DNA of 64,000 nucleotides from Synechococcus sp. CS-1328 (GCF_025128095.1 NZ_JAHLYT010000007.1:27873-91872), one strand, 5' to 3'; numbered from the stretch's first letter, positions 42,995-52,292 are shown. Numbers and translations are program-made. The notes: generated by a model from the letters alone, not told the origin.

Positions 42995-43210
42995 TCAGTT
43001 GTATTCGCCCGGGATGTCCTGCTTGGTCACGGTGACCCGCCCCACTGTCTTGCCGGAGAGGCGCAGCAGCTCATCGCCGGAGAAGGTGTATCCCAGGCCG
43101 GCGCCGATCTGGGCCACGTCATCGGCGGTGGCGGCCGCCTGCACCGCCGCCCGCAGGCCTGGATCGTCCTGCACCTTGCCGAGAAAATCCTTCAGCTGAT
43201 CCAGGGACAT
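42995..43210 (-). CDS. Nif11-type small protein (71 residues)
   Basis: This short acidic helical protein starts [20 protein letters not shown], with [21 protein letters not shown], the Nif11/nitrile-hydratase-like leader pattern. In picocyanobacteria such domains often form leaders of ribosomal peptides that are later modified. Here the sequence ends with KQDIPGEYN, with no Gly-Gly cleavage site and no Cys/Ser/Thr-rich core, and no lanthionine synthetase is nearby. It is probably a stand-alone Nif11 protein of unknown role. It lies 96 bp downstream of aspS. Confidence 0.85.
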   Translation of the reverse strand: MSLDQLKDFLGKVQDDPGLRAAVQAAATADDVAQIGAGLGYTFSGDELLRLSGKTVGRVTVTKQDIPGEYN

Positions 43211-43306
43211 GGCCCAACCTCCAACGGTGGCCCTGGCCAGGGCCTCTGCATTCTGATCCCCTGGGGCGCCCTGCTGAAACCCTCCAGCGCTTGCTGGGCG
43301 CTGCCT

Positions 43307-45130
43307 TCAGCTCTCCTCCTCGCTCCAGGTGCTGGCCACATGCAGCTCCTCCAGCTGCTGGGGAGCCACGTCGGCGGGCGCCTGGGTCATCAGGCAGCGG
43401 GCCTGCTGGGTCTTGGGGAAGGCGATCGTGTCGCGGATCGATTCCTCGCCCGCCAGCAGCATCACGATCCGGTCGACACCGAAGGCCAGGCCGCCGTGGG
43501 GCGGGGCGCCCATGTCGAGGGCCTCCATCAGGAAGCCGAACTGACGGTTGGCCTCCTCCAGGGGCAGGCCGATGGTCTGCAGCACCTGGCGCTGCAGGGC
43601 CGAGTCGTGGATGCGCAATGAGCCCCCACCCAGCTCCAGGCCGTTCAGCACCAGGTCGTAGGCCTGGGCGCGGGCCGTGGGCAGGGTCTCGGCCCACTGG
43701 CCGGGATCGCTGCCCAGGTCGTCGGTGTTGGGGGCGCAGAAGGGGTGGTGCAACGCCTCAAGTCGGTTGTCGCCGGCGTTGAATTCGAACATCGGGAAAT
43801 CCACCACCCAGAGGAAGTTCCAGGCGTCGTTCTCCCGGTCGGGTTGCACCATGGCCAGTTCGCGGGCCAGGTACTGGCGCACCCGATCGAGGGCCTTGTT
43901 CACGGTGGCGGTGTCGCCGGCGCCGAACAGCAACAGGGTGCCGGGCACCGCGCCGGTGCGCTCCAGCAGCTCGGCCTTGGTGGCGGCGCTGAGGTTGTCC
44001 TTGATGGCGCCGATCGTGTCGATCTCACCGCCCTCGCGCACGCGGATGAAGGCCAGGCCGCCAGCCCCCGCCTTCTGGGCTTCGCTGAACACGTCGCCAC
44101 CGGGCTTGATGCGCACATTGCTGAGGGCCTCATTGCCGCCGGGCACGGCGATGCACTTCACCGAGCCGCCGGCCGCCACGGCGCCACTGAACACCTTGAA
44201 GCCCATGCCGGCCACCAGGTCGCTCACGTTGGTGAGCTCCATGCCGTAGCGGGTGTCGGGTCGGTCGGTGCCGTAGCGCTCCATGGCCTCGTGCCAGGTG
44301 AGCCGGGGGAAGGGCCGGGGCAGTGCCACTCCCTTCACGGCTTTCCAGATGGTGGCGATCAGGGCTTCGTTGAGCTCAAGGATCTCCTCCTGACCCATGA
44401 AGCTCACCTCGATGTCCAGCTGGGTGAATTCCGGCTGGCGGTCGGCGCGCAGGTCTTCGTCGCGGAAGCAGCGGGCCACCTGGTAGTAGCGCTCGATGCC
44501 GCCCACCATCAGCAGCTGCTTGAACAGCTGGGGTGACTGGGGCAGGGCGAACCACTCACCGCCGCAGACCCGGCTGGGCACCAGATAGTCGCGGGCGCCC
44601 TCGGGGGTGGAGCGGGTCAGCACCGGCGTTTCCACCTCGATGAAGCCCGCGTCTTCAAGGAAACGACGGGCGGCCTGGATCGTCTGGGCGCGCAGGCGCA
44701 GGTTGCCGTTCATGCGCTCGCGGCGCAGATCGAGGTAGCGGTGGCGCAGCCGTAGCTCTTCGCGGGTGTTCTCCTCGTCGTGCACCGAGACCGGGAAGGG
44801 CAGGTTCCCCTTGACGGAATTGAGCACCGAGATGCTGGCGGCCAGCACCTCCACCGCGCCCGTGGCCAGCTTCTCGTTGAGTGCTTCGGCGGGGCGGGGG
44901 CGCACCGTGCCTGCCACCTGGATCACGGTTTCGTTGCGCAGGTGCTCGGCCACCGCGAAGGCCTCAGCTCCCAGGTCGGGGTCCACCGTGATCTGAACGG
45001 TGCCGCTGCGGTCGCGCAGGTCGATGAAAATCACACCGCCGTGATCGCGGCGCCGGTCCACCCAGCCGCAGAGCTGCACATCCTGGCCGGCGTGGTCGGC
45101 ACGCAGGTCGCCGCACCCGTGGCTGCGCAT
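43307..45130 (-). CDS. aspS: Aspartyl-tRNA synthetase
   Basis: This 607-residue class II synthetase charges tRNA-Asp. The start is set at the ATG at 45130 ([18 protein letters not shown]), the family's normal N-terminus; the frame is open to 45205 but that part is not conserved. Visible blocks are the anticodon-binding OB fold ([21 protein letters not shown]), motif 2 [22 protein letters not shown], the bacterial GAD insertion and motif 3 [13 protein letters not shown]. Being the bacterial type with a GAD domain, it may also act on tRNA-Asn. It is divergent from the MFS gene. Confidence 0.97.
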   Translation of the reverse strand: MRSHGCGDLRADHAGQDVQLCGWVDRRRDHGGVIFIDLRDRSGTVQITVDPDLGAEAFAVAEHLRNETVIQVAGTVRPRPAEALNEKLATGAVEVLAASISVLNSVKGNLPFPVSVHDEENTREELRLRHRYLDLRRERMNGNLRLRAQTIQAARRFLEDAGFIEVETPVLTRSTPEGARDYLVPSRVCGGEWFALPQSPQLFKQLLMVGGIERYYQVARCFRDEDLRADRQPEFTQLDIEVSFMGQEEILELNEALIATIWKAVKGVALPRPFPRLTWHEAMERYGTDRPDTRYGMELTNVSDLVAGMGFKVFSGAVAAGGSVKCIAVPGGNEALSNVRIKPGGDVFSEAQKAGAGGLAFIRVREGGEIDTIGAIKDNLSAATKAELLERTGAVPGTLLLFGAGDTATVNKALDRVRQYLARELAMVQPDRENDAWNFLWVVDFPMFEFNAGDNRLEALHHPFCAPNTDDLGSDPGQWAETLPTARAQAYDLVLNGLELGGGSLRIHDSALQRQVLQTIGLPLEEANRQFGFLMEALDMGAPPHGGLAFGVDRIVMLLAGEESIRDTIAFPKTQQARCLMTQAPADVAPQQLEELHVASTWSEEES

Positions 45131-45293
45131 GGAGAAGTCGCTGGGGAATTGCGGATTTTCCCATGGGGCCTGGCCTCGGCTGACCGGGGCATCAGGCCGG
45201 GTCATCAGCTCGGGAGATCAGTTCGTGGCTCACCTCGTGCGCAGCATCGGTGACGGTGGTGCTGGTTCCAGACGATCCCAGAAAACGGCTGGG

Positions 45294-46898
45294 ATGATCG
45301 GCGCAGACACGAGCCTGTCGATGGCCGAGCGGCCGGGACCTCTCCACCCATGGCTGCCCCCGGGAGATCTGGCGCCGATCGGCGTCAGCCTGCTGGCCAC
45401 GCTGGTCAGCACCTTTTCCGTGATCGGCCTCTCGTTTGTGCTGCTGGATCTGCAGCAGCAGCTCGGCATCACCACAGCGCAGGTCAACCTGCTGCGCTGC
45501 ACAGCGATCGCCAGTGGCCTGCTGATCGTGTTCTGCGCCAGCACGCTGTGCCGCCTGCTTGGCACGAAACGCTGCCTGGCTGCCGGCCTTGCCCTCTGGA
45601 TTGCAGGCTGCTTGCTGCTGGCCGGTCATGCGGGCCTGGCCTCGCTCGCCATCGGGCTGGTCCTGATGGGCTGTGCCGACGGCTGCGTGCGGGTGTCGTC
45701 TTTCGCCATGCTCTGTGGTGGCGCCGCTGATGCGCAGCAGATTTCTGTGCTCGTCGCGGCCAACACGCTGGCCAACAGCCTGGCCTTTGTGGCCTCGCCG
45801 ATCCTCAACAGCTGGATCCTGGTGCGGACCGAGAACAGTGCGGCTGTGATCGGCGGGCTGTGGGGATGTCTGTTCCTGCTGACGCTGCTGCTGCTGCAGC
45901 TTTTCGTCCGCCCCGACAGACGCGAAGCGGCCGCGCAACACGTCCAGGTCCAGGCCAGTGACTGGACCGTTCTGCTGGCCGCAGGAGGCTGCGCTTCCCT
46001 GATCAGCACGCTGCCGATTATCCACGCCTTCCAGCCAACCTGGGTGCCTGCCGGCATGGCTCTGAGCATCGCCCTGTTGATGGTCACGGCCATGTCCCTG
46101 CGGCGATCGCGCTCGATCGTCAGGGGGTTCAGATTTCTGATCAACCCAAGGATTGGTCTGCTGCTTCTGGCTCTGGCGGCATTATTCTCGATTGACTACC
46201 GATACTGCGCCGAGCGCTTTCTGGCGATTCGCTATCAGCTCGATCTCGCCAGTATTTCGGCTTGGATGACGCTGGCCAGCCTGGCGGGAATTGCCAGCAC
46301 CTTTGTCTTCGCTGCTGTCAGTTCCCGGATCGGCCTGGCCAGGAGCGTTGGGCTGGGCCTGCTGGGCTGTCTGATCCTGCCGATCACCTTCGTGATGGCC
46401 CCATCCCAGGTGCCGATCCTGGTGATTGCATCGGCGGCGGCATCCTTCTCGTTCTTTCTCACCTTCGTGAGGGTGGGGCTCACCTCCACGATCACAGCCA
46501 TGACCGATAAGCCATTGCTGGCCAATCTGGAAGCGGTGCGGCACGTCCTGGCCACCTCCGCCTGGTCGTTGGGTTCAGCCCTGGCGGTGAATGTGCTGCT
46601 TGGCACCTTCCGCAGCTCGCTTGAGCAGCAGCTCAAGCCCCTGCCCTTGTCTGACGCGGTGATCCAAACCATCGCCCGACTTGTGGCCAGCGGCAATGGT
46701 CTCCAGGTGCTGGAGAACCAGTACGGCGTCTCCAGGCAGCTGCTGATGACATTCATCGGCTGGAATGCCACTCCCACGATTCAGGCGATCATGAGCGTGC
46801 TGCATGAGATGGGCTGGCTGATCCTGATGATGCTGGTTCTGGTCACGGTTCTGATCGCTTTATCACGCCGGGTCACCGTGCCGATGCTGCGCCCATAG
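45294..46898 (+). CDS. MFS-type multidrug or metabolite transporter
   Basis: A protein of about 534 residues with 12-14 hydrophobic helices. GLSFVLLDLQQQLGITTAQVN after the first helix and the RLLGTKRCLAAGL loop resemble MFS drug:H+ antiporters of the DHA2 type, although the loop-A signature is poor. The frame is open from 45129; ATGs at 45294 and 45321 are the plausible starts, because the earlier stretch overlaps aspS and is not hydrophobic. The substrate cannot be predicted. The gene stands alone between aspS and a Nudix gene. Confidence 0.75.
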   Translation: MIGADTSLSMAERPGPLHPWLPPGDLAPIGVSLLATLVSTFSVIGLSFVLLDLQQQLGITTAQVNLLRCTAIASGLLIVFCASTLCRLLGTKRCLAAGLALWIAGCLLLAGHAGLASLAIGLVLMGCADGCVRVSSFAMLCGGAADAQQISVLVAANTLANSLAFVASPILNSWILVRTENSAAVIGGLWGCLFLLTLLLLQLFVRPDRREAAAQHVQVQASDWTVLLAAGGCASLISTLPIIHAFQPTWVPAGMALSIALLMVTAMSLRRSRSIVRGFRFLINPRIGLLLLALAALFSIDYRYCAERFLAIRYQLDLASISAWMTLASLAGIASTFVFAAVSSRIGLARSVGLGLLGCLILPITFVMAPSQVPILVIASAAASFSFFLTFVRVGLTSTITAMTDKPLLANLEAVRHVLATSAWSLGSALAVNVLLGTFRSSLEQQLKPLPLSDAVIQTIARLVASGNGLQVLENQYGVSRQLLMTFIGWNATPTIQAIMSVLHEMGWLILMMLVLVTVLIALSRRVTVPMLRP

Positions 46899-46972
46899 GC
46901 TGACGCGTTCCTGCCACGGGATCCTGTCCGCGATGCAGTGGCGGTAGCGTGGCTACGGTGTCAGCAGGGACC

Positions 46973-47539
46973 ATGGTTTACCCCATTCCCACCGTCGGCG
47001 CTTTGGTCACAGGGCCATGCCTGCGTGTGCTGATCGTGCGCACGCTCAAGTGGCGCGGAAGCTGGGGCGTGCCGGGCGGAAAGGTGGAATGGGGTGAAAC
47101 CCTTGACAGCGCACTGCGGCGTGAATTGCAGGAGGAGGTTGGCCTGGAGCTGGCGGCGGTGCAGTTCGCCCTGCTGCAGGAAGCCGTGGAAGATGCGCAA
47201 TTCCACCGCCCTGTGCATTTCATGCTGATCAACTACTACGCCTTCAGTGCGACAACCGCAGTCAGCCCTAATCATGAGATCGCCGAATGGGCCTGGGTGT
47301 CACCACAGCAGGCGCTCGATTACCCGCTCAACAGCTTCACGCGCCGATTGATCCAAAGCTATCTGGCCGCGGACATGTCCGAGCACTATGCGGCGATTGC
47401 TGAACGGGTCACGTCAGATCAGCTCGCGTCAGATTGGATCGAGATCGATCACATCGAGACAGATCAGATCGAGACAGATCAGATCGAGACAGAGCAGGCC
47501 ACGACAGATCAGCTCGCGTCAGATCAGATAACCGCCTGA
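46973..47539 (+). CDS. Nudix hydrolase with a repetitive acidic tail
   Basis: A protein of about 188 residues. The Nudix box GGKVEWGETLDSALRRELQE followed by EVG matches Gx5Ex7REUxEExGU, so it should hydrolyse a nucleoside diphosphate-linked substrate. The core ends near residue 145; the last 43 residues are Asp/Gln/Thr/Glu-rich repeats encoded by tandem 15-bp DNA units. The start is placed at the ATG at 46973; a GTG at 46949 is possible. The 3' end overlaps the convergent SDR gene by 21 bp, within the repeat. The substrate is unknown. Confidence 0.85.
   Translation: MVYPIPTVGALVTGPCLRVLIVRTLKWRGSWGVPGGKVEWGETLDSALRRELQEEVGLELAAVQFALLQEAVEDAQFHRPVHFMLINYYAFSATTAVSPNHEIAEWAWVSPQQALDYPLNSFTRRLIQSYLAADMSEHYAAIAERVTSDQLASDWIEIDHIETDQIETDQIETEQATTDQLASDQITA
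47411..47530. repeat. Tandem and direct repeats encoding the Nudix tail
   Basis: A 15-bp unit based on GAGACAGATCAGATC is repeated about three times (47455-47493) and is flanked by two copies of CAGATCAGCTCGCGTCAGAT (from 47415 and from about 47505). The array spans the overlapping 3' ends of two convergent genes, so changes in it alter both proteins' C-termini. Confidence 0.82.
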
Positions 47540-48253
47540 GACCTTGATGTTGCTTCCGCTGATGTAGCCGCTGGCCGGATCAGCCAGGAACAGCACAGCC
47601 CGCGCCACCTCCTCGGTTCTGCCGTAGCGGCCGGCGGGGATCCGTTCGAGCGGCGGCTTGCGCTCCGAGTTCTCCAGGGTGCCGGGTGAAACGCCATTGA
47701 CCGTGATGCCGTGCGGAGCCTCCGTGACGGCCAGTGTGCGGGTGAGCTGCAGCACGCCGGTCTTGCCGATCTTGTAGGGGGTGACCATCGGCACCGCCAT
47801 CAGCGCATCGGCGTCGACATCGATGAGATTGACGATGCGGCCGAAACCCTGGTGGCGCATCCATGGCAGGGCGGCGCGGCAGGCGTGGTAAGTGATGTGC
47901 AGGGTGTCGTCGATGCTGCGATGCCAGTCGGCCACATCCATCTCCCCCAGCGCCTTCCAGACGATGCCGGCGGCGTTGTTCACCAGGATGTCGAGCCGCC
48001 CCAGCTGCTCCACCGCTGCGGCGAAGGCGGCTGCGGTGGCTTCGGCATCCGCCAGATCGGCCGGCAGGGCCAGGCCGCGCCGCCCCAGCCGCTCCACCTC
48101 CTCCACCGCCTCGCGGGCCTCGGCTTCGCTGTGCCGGTAATGGACCACCACATCGGCGCCGGCGTCTGCCAGGGCCAGGGCGATCGCCCGGCCGGTGCGG
48201 CGCCCGCCGCCGGTCACCAGGGCCACCCGGCCCTGCAGTGGCAGGCCGCTCAT
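47519..48253 (-). CDS. SDR oxidoreductase of the pteridine-reductase type
   Basis: This 244-residue short-chain dehydrogenase has the nucleotide-binding motif TGGGRRTG, which fits the TGx3RxG form of pteridine reductases, and NNAAGIV. The usual catalytic Ser is replaced: an Asp (in LIDVDADA) lies 13 residues before Tyr of TPYKIGK, giving the Asp-Tyr-Lys triad of PTR1/FolM. It therefore probably reduces dihydropterins with NADPH, but a broader substrate is possible. It overlaps the upstream DHPS-like gene by 4 bp and is the last gene of an operon containing folK, which supports a pterin role. Confidence 0.85.
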   Translation of the reverse strand: MSGLPLQGRVALVTGGGRRTGRAIALALADAGADVVVHYRHSEAEAREAVEEVERLGRRGLALPADLADAEATAAAFAAAVEQLGRLDILVNNAAGIVWKALGEMDVADWHRSIDDTLHITYHACRAALPWMRHQGFGRIVNLIDVDADALMAVPMVTPYKIGKTGVLQLTRTLAVTEAPHGITVNGVSPGTLENSERKPPLERIPAGRYGRTEEVARAVLFLADPASGYISGSNIKVSGGYLI

Positions 48254-49053
48254 GGCGCTTCCACCTCCGCCTCGGCCGTCGCCTCAACCGTCGCTGCCGT
48301 CAGCAGCGCCTGGATCATGTCGGGATGGTGGGTGCGAATCCAGTCGGCGCCGGCAAAGAGCACATTCGAGGCGAACAGGATGCGCGCCAGCCGCTCGGGC
48401 TTGCGGGCGGCGTAGAGCAGGATCGGGCAGCCCAGCTGGCGCAGCACATCCAGGTTCCAGAGCACGCTGTTCTGCAGCTGGATCTTGCCGACATCGTCGG
48501 TGGAGGGGTGGATGATGCCGAGGTTGGGATCGATGATCACCTCACCCACGCCGGCGGCCCGGGCCTGCTCCACCCGCGGGCCGAGGTGATCGAGCAGCCC
48601 CTGCAGCCGGTAGGGCACCGGAGCGGCAGTGCGCATGCGGTAGGCGTCGCCATAGGGCATGTAGGTGAGCATCAGCGAGGCGCCGGCTGCCGCCACCGCC
48701 GCCAGGGCCGAGGGCTCGATGTCTGCGCCGGTGAAATTGATGGTTGTGGCGCCGGCCTCCAGGGCGACGCGCACGGTCTGCGAACTCCAGGTGTCCACCG
48801 ACACCCGATAGCCCTCCTGAAGCAGCCGGCCCAGGGCGGGCAGCAGCCGCCGCAGTTCCTCGGCGTCGTCGATCATCGCCGCCGTCGGCGTGATCGAGCG
48901 GGCACCCAGATCGATCACGGCGCAGCCCTGGCTGTGCAACCAGGCGGCCCGCTGCAGGAGCTGCTCCATGCTCGCCACCACCGAGTCGCTCACCATCGAT
49001 TCCGGCGAGAGGTTGATCACGCCGAGCAGGGTGCGGGGATGGGGCGTGCTCAT
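48250..49053 (-). CDS. Dihydropteroate-synthase-like pterin-binding protein (non-canonical)
   Basis: This 267-residue TIM-barrel protein has the DHPS block order but altered residues: LLGVINLSPESMVSDS (canonical NxTPDSFSDGG), AVIDLGARSITP (canonical DIGGESTRP), VSVDTWSSQTVRVALEAGAT, INFTG, IIDPNLGI (canonical DPGxGF) and AARKPERLARIL (canonical SRK). The p-aminobenzoate-contacting TRP element is missing, so ordinary FolP activity is doubtful; pterin binding may remain. The start is the ATG at 49053 (a TTG lies just before). It is coupled to the SDR gene by a 4-bp overlap and follows gpgS by 18 bp. A canonical folP would have to lie elsewhere. Confidence 0.82.
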   Translation of the reverse strand: MSTPHPRTLLGVINLSPESMVSDSVVASMEQLLQRAAWLHSQGCAVIDLGARSITPTAAMIDDAEELRRLLPALGRLLQEGYRVSVDTWSSQTVRVALEAGATTINFTGADIEPSALAAVAAAGASLMLTYMPYGDAYRMRTAAPVPYRLQGLLDHLGPRVEQARAAGVGEVIIDPNLGIIHPSTDDVGKIQLQNSVLWNLDVLRQLGCPILLYAARKPERLARILFASNVLFAGADWIRTHHPDMIQALLTAATVEATAEAEVEAP

Positions 49054-49071
49054 CAAGGCGAAGCGGGGGGC

Positions 49072-50376
49072 TCAGGTGTCAGCGTGGTCGGTGCGGTCGG
49101 CCGCCACCGCCGCTGCCAGCCTCGACAGGACGTCGGACCTGCGCTGGCTCACCTCATCCCAGGTGGGGGTGAGCGGCGAGAGCTGATCCTGCTGCACGAA
49201 GCTCCGCCCGGCCTCCAGCAGGCAGGTAGCAAAAAAGGACACAGCGCGGGTCTCCTCGCCGCGATCGAGCCGCAGGCCGTTGAGGGCGGCGTCGGCGGCG
49301 TGGGAATCGAGCAGATCCAGCACGATCCGCTGATACGCGGTCACAAGGCTGCGCACCAGCGCCAGATCGAGCACCTGGCCCTGGGCCGCCAGCCCGCGGA
49401 ACAGCCCCAGGGCGATGTCGCGGCTCATCCGCCCGAGGCCACTGCCACTGCCACCACCACCACCACCACCACCACCACCGCCACCGTGATCGGGCTCCTG
49501 ATCGAGCTCGTGATCCATCTCGTGATCCGTCTCGGGCGGGAATGGCTGGTGCTTGTGGTCGTAGGCCTCAGCGATGTCCACCTGACAGAGCTGGCGGGTG
49601 GAGTGATCGCGGAACATCTCGGTGAGCACGCCGATTTCCATCCCCCAGTCGCTGGGTAGATGCAGCCGCCGTGCCGCACTCCAGCGCATGGCGCACTCGC
49701 CGGCGAGCGGGTAGCGGAAGCTGTCGAGAAACTCCAGGTAGCGGCTGGGGGGCAGGCAGCGCCGCAGGGCCCGCAGCAGGGGGGTGACGAACAGGCGGCT
49801 GACCCGCCCGTACATCACCCCAGCGCTGATCCGCGGGTAGTAGGCCTTGGCGAACACGAAGCCGCTGTCGGGATGGAGCAGCGGATAGACGAGCCGGGCC
49901 AGCATCCGCGGCGTGAAGCTCACCACATCGCAGTCGTGCAGGGCCACCACCTCGGCCCGCCCGAGGGCCTGGACCAGGCCCAGGCAGAGCCAGATGTTGT
50001 GGCCCTTGCCCCGTTCCGCCGGAGCCAGCCGCTGCCGCCCCAGTTCTTTGTTCAGTGCGGTGATCCGGGGGCCATCGATCCAAATCACGTGGTGCGGCTG
50101 GGGCAGCTGGCTGAACAGGGCGAGGGCCTCGCGGAATCCAGCGGCATCGGCCCGATCGAGGCCGATCACGATCTCGTTCAGCCAGGGGATGGTGGCCAGC
50201 TGACGCACGAACGGCTCCAGGGCCGGACCCCGCAGCTCGGTATGCAGACAGGGCAGCACCAGGGTGAGCGGCAGGCGCTGCGTCTGCTCCGCCACCGCAG
50301 CTGCCAGGCAGGCATCGCTGCGCCCCCCCAGGTCGTGGAGGGTGGTGATGATGCCGTTCTGGAAGAAGTCGCTCAT
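49072..50376 (-). CDS. gpgS: Glucosyl-3-phosphoglycerate synthase
   Basis: This 434-residue retaining glycosyltransferase joins NDP-glucose to 3-phosphoglycerate, the first step to glucosylglycerate, a compatible solute made by cyanobacteria, notably under nitrogen limitation or salt. Landmarks are LTLVLPCLHTE near 38, VVALHDCDVVSFTPRML (metal-binding DxD), FAKAYYPRI, DWGMEIGVLTEM and AYDHKHQ. Between DHKHQ and the conserved RMSRDI lies an insertion (about 287-320) of Asp/Glu/His repeats and a run of 12 glycines. It overlaps folK by one base (TGATG) and precedes the DHPS-like gene by 18 bp. The phosphatase partner is not in the window. Confidence 0.87.
   Translation of the reverse strand: MSDFFQNGIITTLHDLGGRSDACLAAAVAEQTQRLPLTLVLPCLHTELRGPALEPFVRQLATIPWLNEIVIGLDRADAAGFREALALFSQLPQPHHVIWIDGPRITALNKELGRQRLAPAERGKGHNIWLCLGLVQALGRAEVVALHDCDVVSFTPRMLARLVYPLLHPDSGFVFAKAYYPRISAGVMYGRVSRLFVTPLLRALRRCLPPSRYLEFLDSFRYPLAGECAMRWSAARRLHLPSDWGMEIGVLTEMFRDHSTRQLCQVDIAEAYDHKHQPFPPETDHEMDHELDQEPDHGGGGGGGGGGGGSGSGLGRMSRDIALGLFRGLAAQGQVLDLALVRSLVTAYQRIVLDLLDSHAADAALNGLRLDRGEETRAVSFFATCLLEAGRSFVQQDQLSPLTPTWDEVSQRRSDVLSRLAAAVAADRTDHADT
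49449..49485. repeat. CCA/TGG trinucleotide run encoding polyglycine in gpgS
   Basis: About twelve GGN codons in a row (CCACC-type triplets on the plus strand), preceded on the coding side by a short repeat giving DHEMDHELDQEPDH. A triplet run is a slippage hotspot that stays in frame. Confidence 0.9.
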
Positions 50377-50900
50377 CAGCTCTGCAGCGCCAGCCGCTCC
50401 AGGCCGCCGTCGTCCGGCAGCTGCCGGACCAGGTCCGCCACGCTGTGGCCCGTCAGTGGATCTATCCAGTCGGGGGCGATCTCCGCCAGCGGCACCAGTA
50501 CAAAGGCGCGATCCCGCATCCGCGGATGCGGGAGCTGCAGACGCTCGTCATCAAGGAGCAGGTCGCCGAGCAGGATCAGGTCGAGGTCGAGGGTGCGCGG
50601 CCCCCAACGCTCAGCCCGCACGCGTCCGAACCGGGTCTCCGTCTCCAGCAGGCGATCGAGCAGCGCTTCGGGCGACAGGCTCACCTCCAGAACGGCGCAG
50701 CCGTTGAGGTAGTCGGGCTGCGGTGGCCCCACCGGAGCGCTGCGGTACCAGCCAGAGCGGCGCAGCAGGCGGATGCCGGGACTGGCATCGAGGTCCGCCA
50801 GGGCGCCCTCCAGGGTGGCGCGGCAGTCGCCCAGGTTGCTGCCCAGGGCGATGGCGGCCTGCTGTGGCGTACCGGCCCGCTCCGTCCAGACCACCCTCAA
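50376..50900 (-). CDS. folK: Pterin pyrophosphokinase (HPPK)
   Basis: This 174-residue enzyme transfers pyrophosphate to hydroxymethyl-dihydropterin in folate synthesis. It shows AIALGSNLGD, YRSAPVGPPQPDYLNGCAVL, RWGPRTLDLDLILLGD (the magnesium-binding aspartates) and LPHPRMRDRAFVLVPLAEI. The first codon is TTG at 50900, overlapping the gcvT stop by 4 bp; a GTG at 50894 is an alternative. It lies between gcvT and gpgS, all translationally coupled. Confidence 0.95.
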   Translation of the reverse strand: MRVVWTERAGTPQQAAIALGSNLGDCRATLEGALADLDASPGIRLLRRSGWYRSAPVGPPQPDYLNGCAVLEVSLSPEALLDRLLETETRFGRVRAERWGPRTLDLDLILLGDLLLDDERLQLPHPRMRDRAFVLVPLAEIAPDWIDPLTGHSVADLVRQLPDDGGLERLALQS

Positions 50901-52057
50901 CCCCGCCGCAGAAACGGCCGCCGCACCACCAGCGCCGGCTCCTCGCGGCCGCGGATCTCCACCGTCAGCTCCGTGCCGAGGCGGGCGGAGGCGGCCGGCA
51001 CGGATGCCAGGGCGATCGCCTTGCCCAGGGTGGGCGACCAGCTGCCGCTGGTGATCTCCCCTACCGGCTCGCCGTTACGGAGCACCGGGTAGCCGTGGCG
51101 GGCGATCGCCCGCCCCTGCAGCTCCAGACCCACCAGCCGCCGCTCGACGCCGTCTGCCGTCTGCCGCTCCAGGGCCTGCCGCCCGATGAAGGGCTTGGGC
51201 ATCTCCAGGTGCACCAACCAGCCGAGGCTGGCCTCCAGGGGTGTGGTGGTCGCATCCATGTCGTTGCCATAGAGGTGCATGGCCGCCTCCAGGCGCAGGG
51301 TGTCGCGGGCCCCGAGGCCGCAGGGCTCCACCCCCTCGGCCAGCAGCTGCTGCCAGAGGGCAAGGCCGGCCTGGCGATCCAGCAGCAGTTCGAAGCCGTC
51401 TTCGCCGGTGTAGCCGGTGCGGGCCACGAACACGGGGGCGCCGGCGGCCGCACCGGCGGCGGTGCCGGATAGCAGGATCTGCCGATGGCCGAAGCGGGGC
51501 AGGCCGGAGAGATCGGCGCCGCTGAGGGCCTCGAGCCGCGCCGGTGCCTCCGGGCCCTGCAGGGCCAGCAGCACCCCGTCGCCCTTGCGGTCGGTCAGGG
51601 TCACCCCCTGGGGCTCGAGGTGGCGGCGCAGCCAGGTGGTGTCGGCTTCGATGCAGGCGGCATTGATCACCAGCACCAGCTCGCCCCTGCTGCCGTCTTT
51701 ACCGGCCTCCTGGCCGGCCACCTGGCCGCAGTCGTAGACGATCAGGTCATCGAGGATGCCGCCCGCCTCGTTGAGCAGCACCGTGTAACAGGCTTCGCCG
51801 GGGCCGATGCGGAACAGATCGGTCGGCACCAGGGCCTGGAGCGCGTCTTTCACCCCGTCGCCCCTCAGGGTGAGCACCCCCATGTGGGAGATGTCGAACA
51901 GGCCGCAGCGCTGGCGTACGGCCGTGTGCTCCTGCACCAGCCCGCCGAACTGCACGGCCATTTCCCAGCCGGCGAAGGGCACCATCCGCCCCCCGGCGTC
52001 GCGGGCGGCCTCGAACAGGGGCGTGCGTTGCAACGGATCGGTGGCGGTGGCGGCCAT
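50897..52057 (-). CDS. gcvT: Glycine cleavage system T protein (aminomethyltransferase)
   Basis: This 386-residue enzyme transfers the methylene group from the H-protein to tetrahydrofolate, releasing ammonia; in cyanobacteria it serves photorespiration. Typical blocks are LFEAARDAGGRMVPFAGWEMAV, CGLFDISHMG, GYTGEDGFELL and LGARDTLRLEAAMHLYG. The start is the ATG at 52057; the frame is open to 52135 but unconserved. It is the first gene of the gcvT-folK-gpgS-DHPS-like-SDR unit. No glycine riboswitch is recognised upstream. Confidence 0.96.
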   Translation of the reverse strand: MAATATDPLQRTPLFEAARDAGGRMVPFAGWEMAVQFGGLVQEHTAVRQRCGLFDISHMGVLTLRGDGVKDALQALVPTDLFRIGPGEACYTVLLNEAGGILDDLIVYDCGQVAGQEAGKDGSRGELVLVINAACIEADTTWLRRHLEPQGVTLTDRKGDGVLLALQGPEAPARLEALSGADLSGLPRFGHRQILLSGTAAGAAAGAPVFVARTGYTGEDGFELLLDRQAGLALWQQLLAEGVEPCGLGARDTLRLEAAMHLYGNDMDATTTPLEASLGWLVHLEMPKPFIGRQALERQTADGVERRLVGLELQGRAIARHGYPVLRNGEPVGEITSGSWSPTLGKAIALASVPAASARLGTELTVEIRGREEPALVVRRPFLRRG

Positions 52058-52292
52058 GGCAGGTGGTGTGCAGCGCTGGCCGGATCCTATGGAGAGCACA
52101 GCCACTGGAGCGCCGCTGCTGGAAAGCAGCCGCATTGGTTGCTCGTGGGGATGTCAGCGGCGATGCGGAACCGATCGATGTCCAGAAGTGTCACTTCAAG
52201 GGTCACTTACCGAAGGAAAGTGGAGGATTCGGGCCGTTTCCCTGGCGATCGGCCCGCGAACTCCTTACGTTGGGCGCCTTGATGGGGTTTTG

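Noticed and set aside
43229..43244. 16-bp palindrome between aspS and the Nif11 gene as a terminator
   Set aside because: The symmetry is perfect but has no loop and no T-run, so termination is not supported.
52058..52292. Glycine riboswitch before gcvT
   Set aside because: No tandem aptamer-like pairing could be recognised in the 235-bp region, and gcvT would start very close to any such element.
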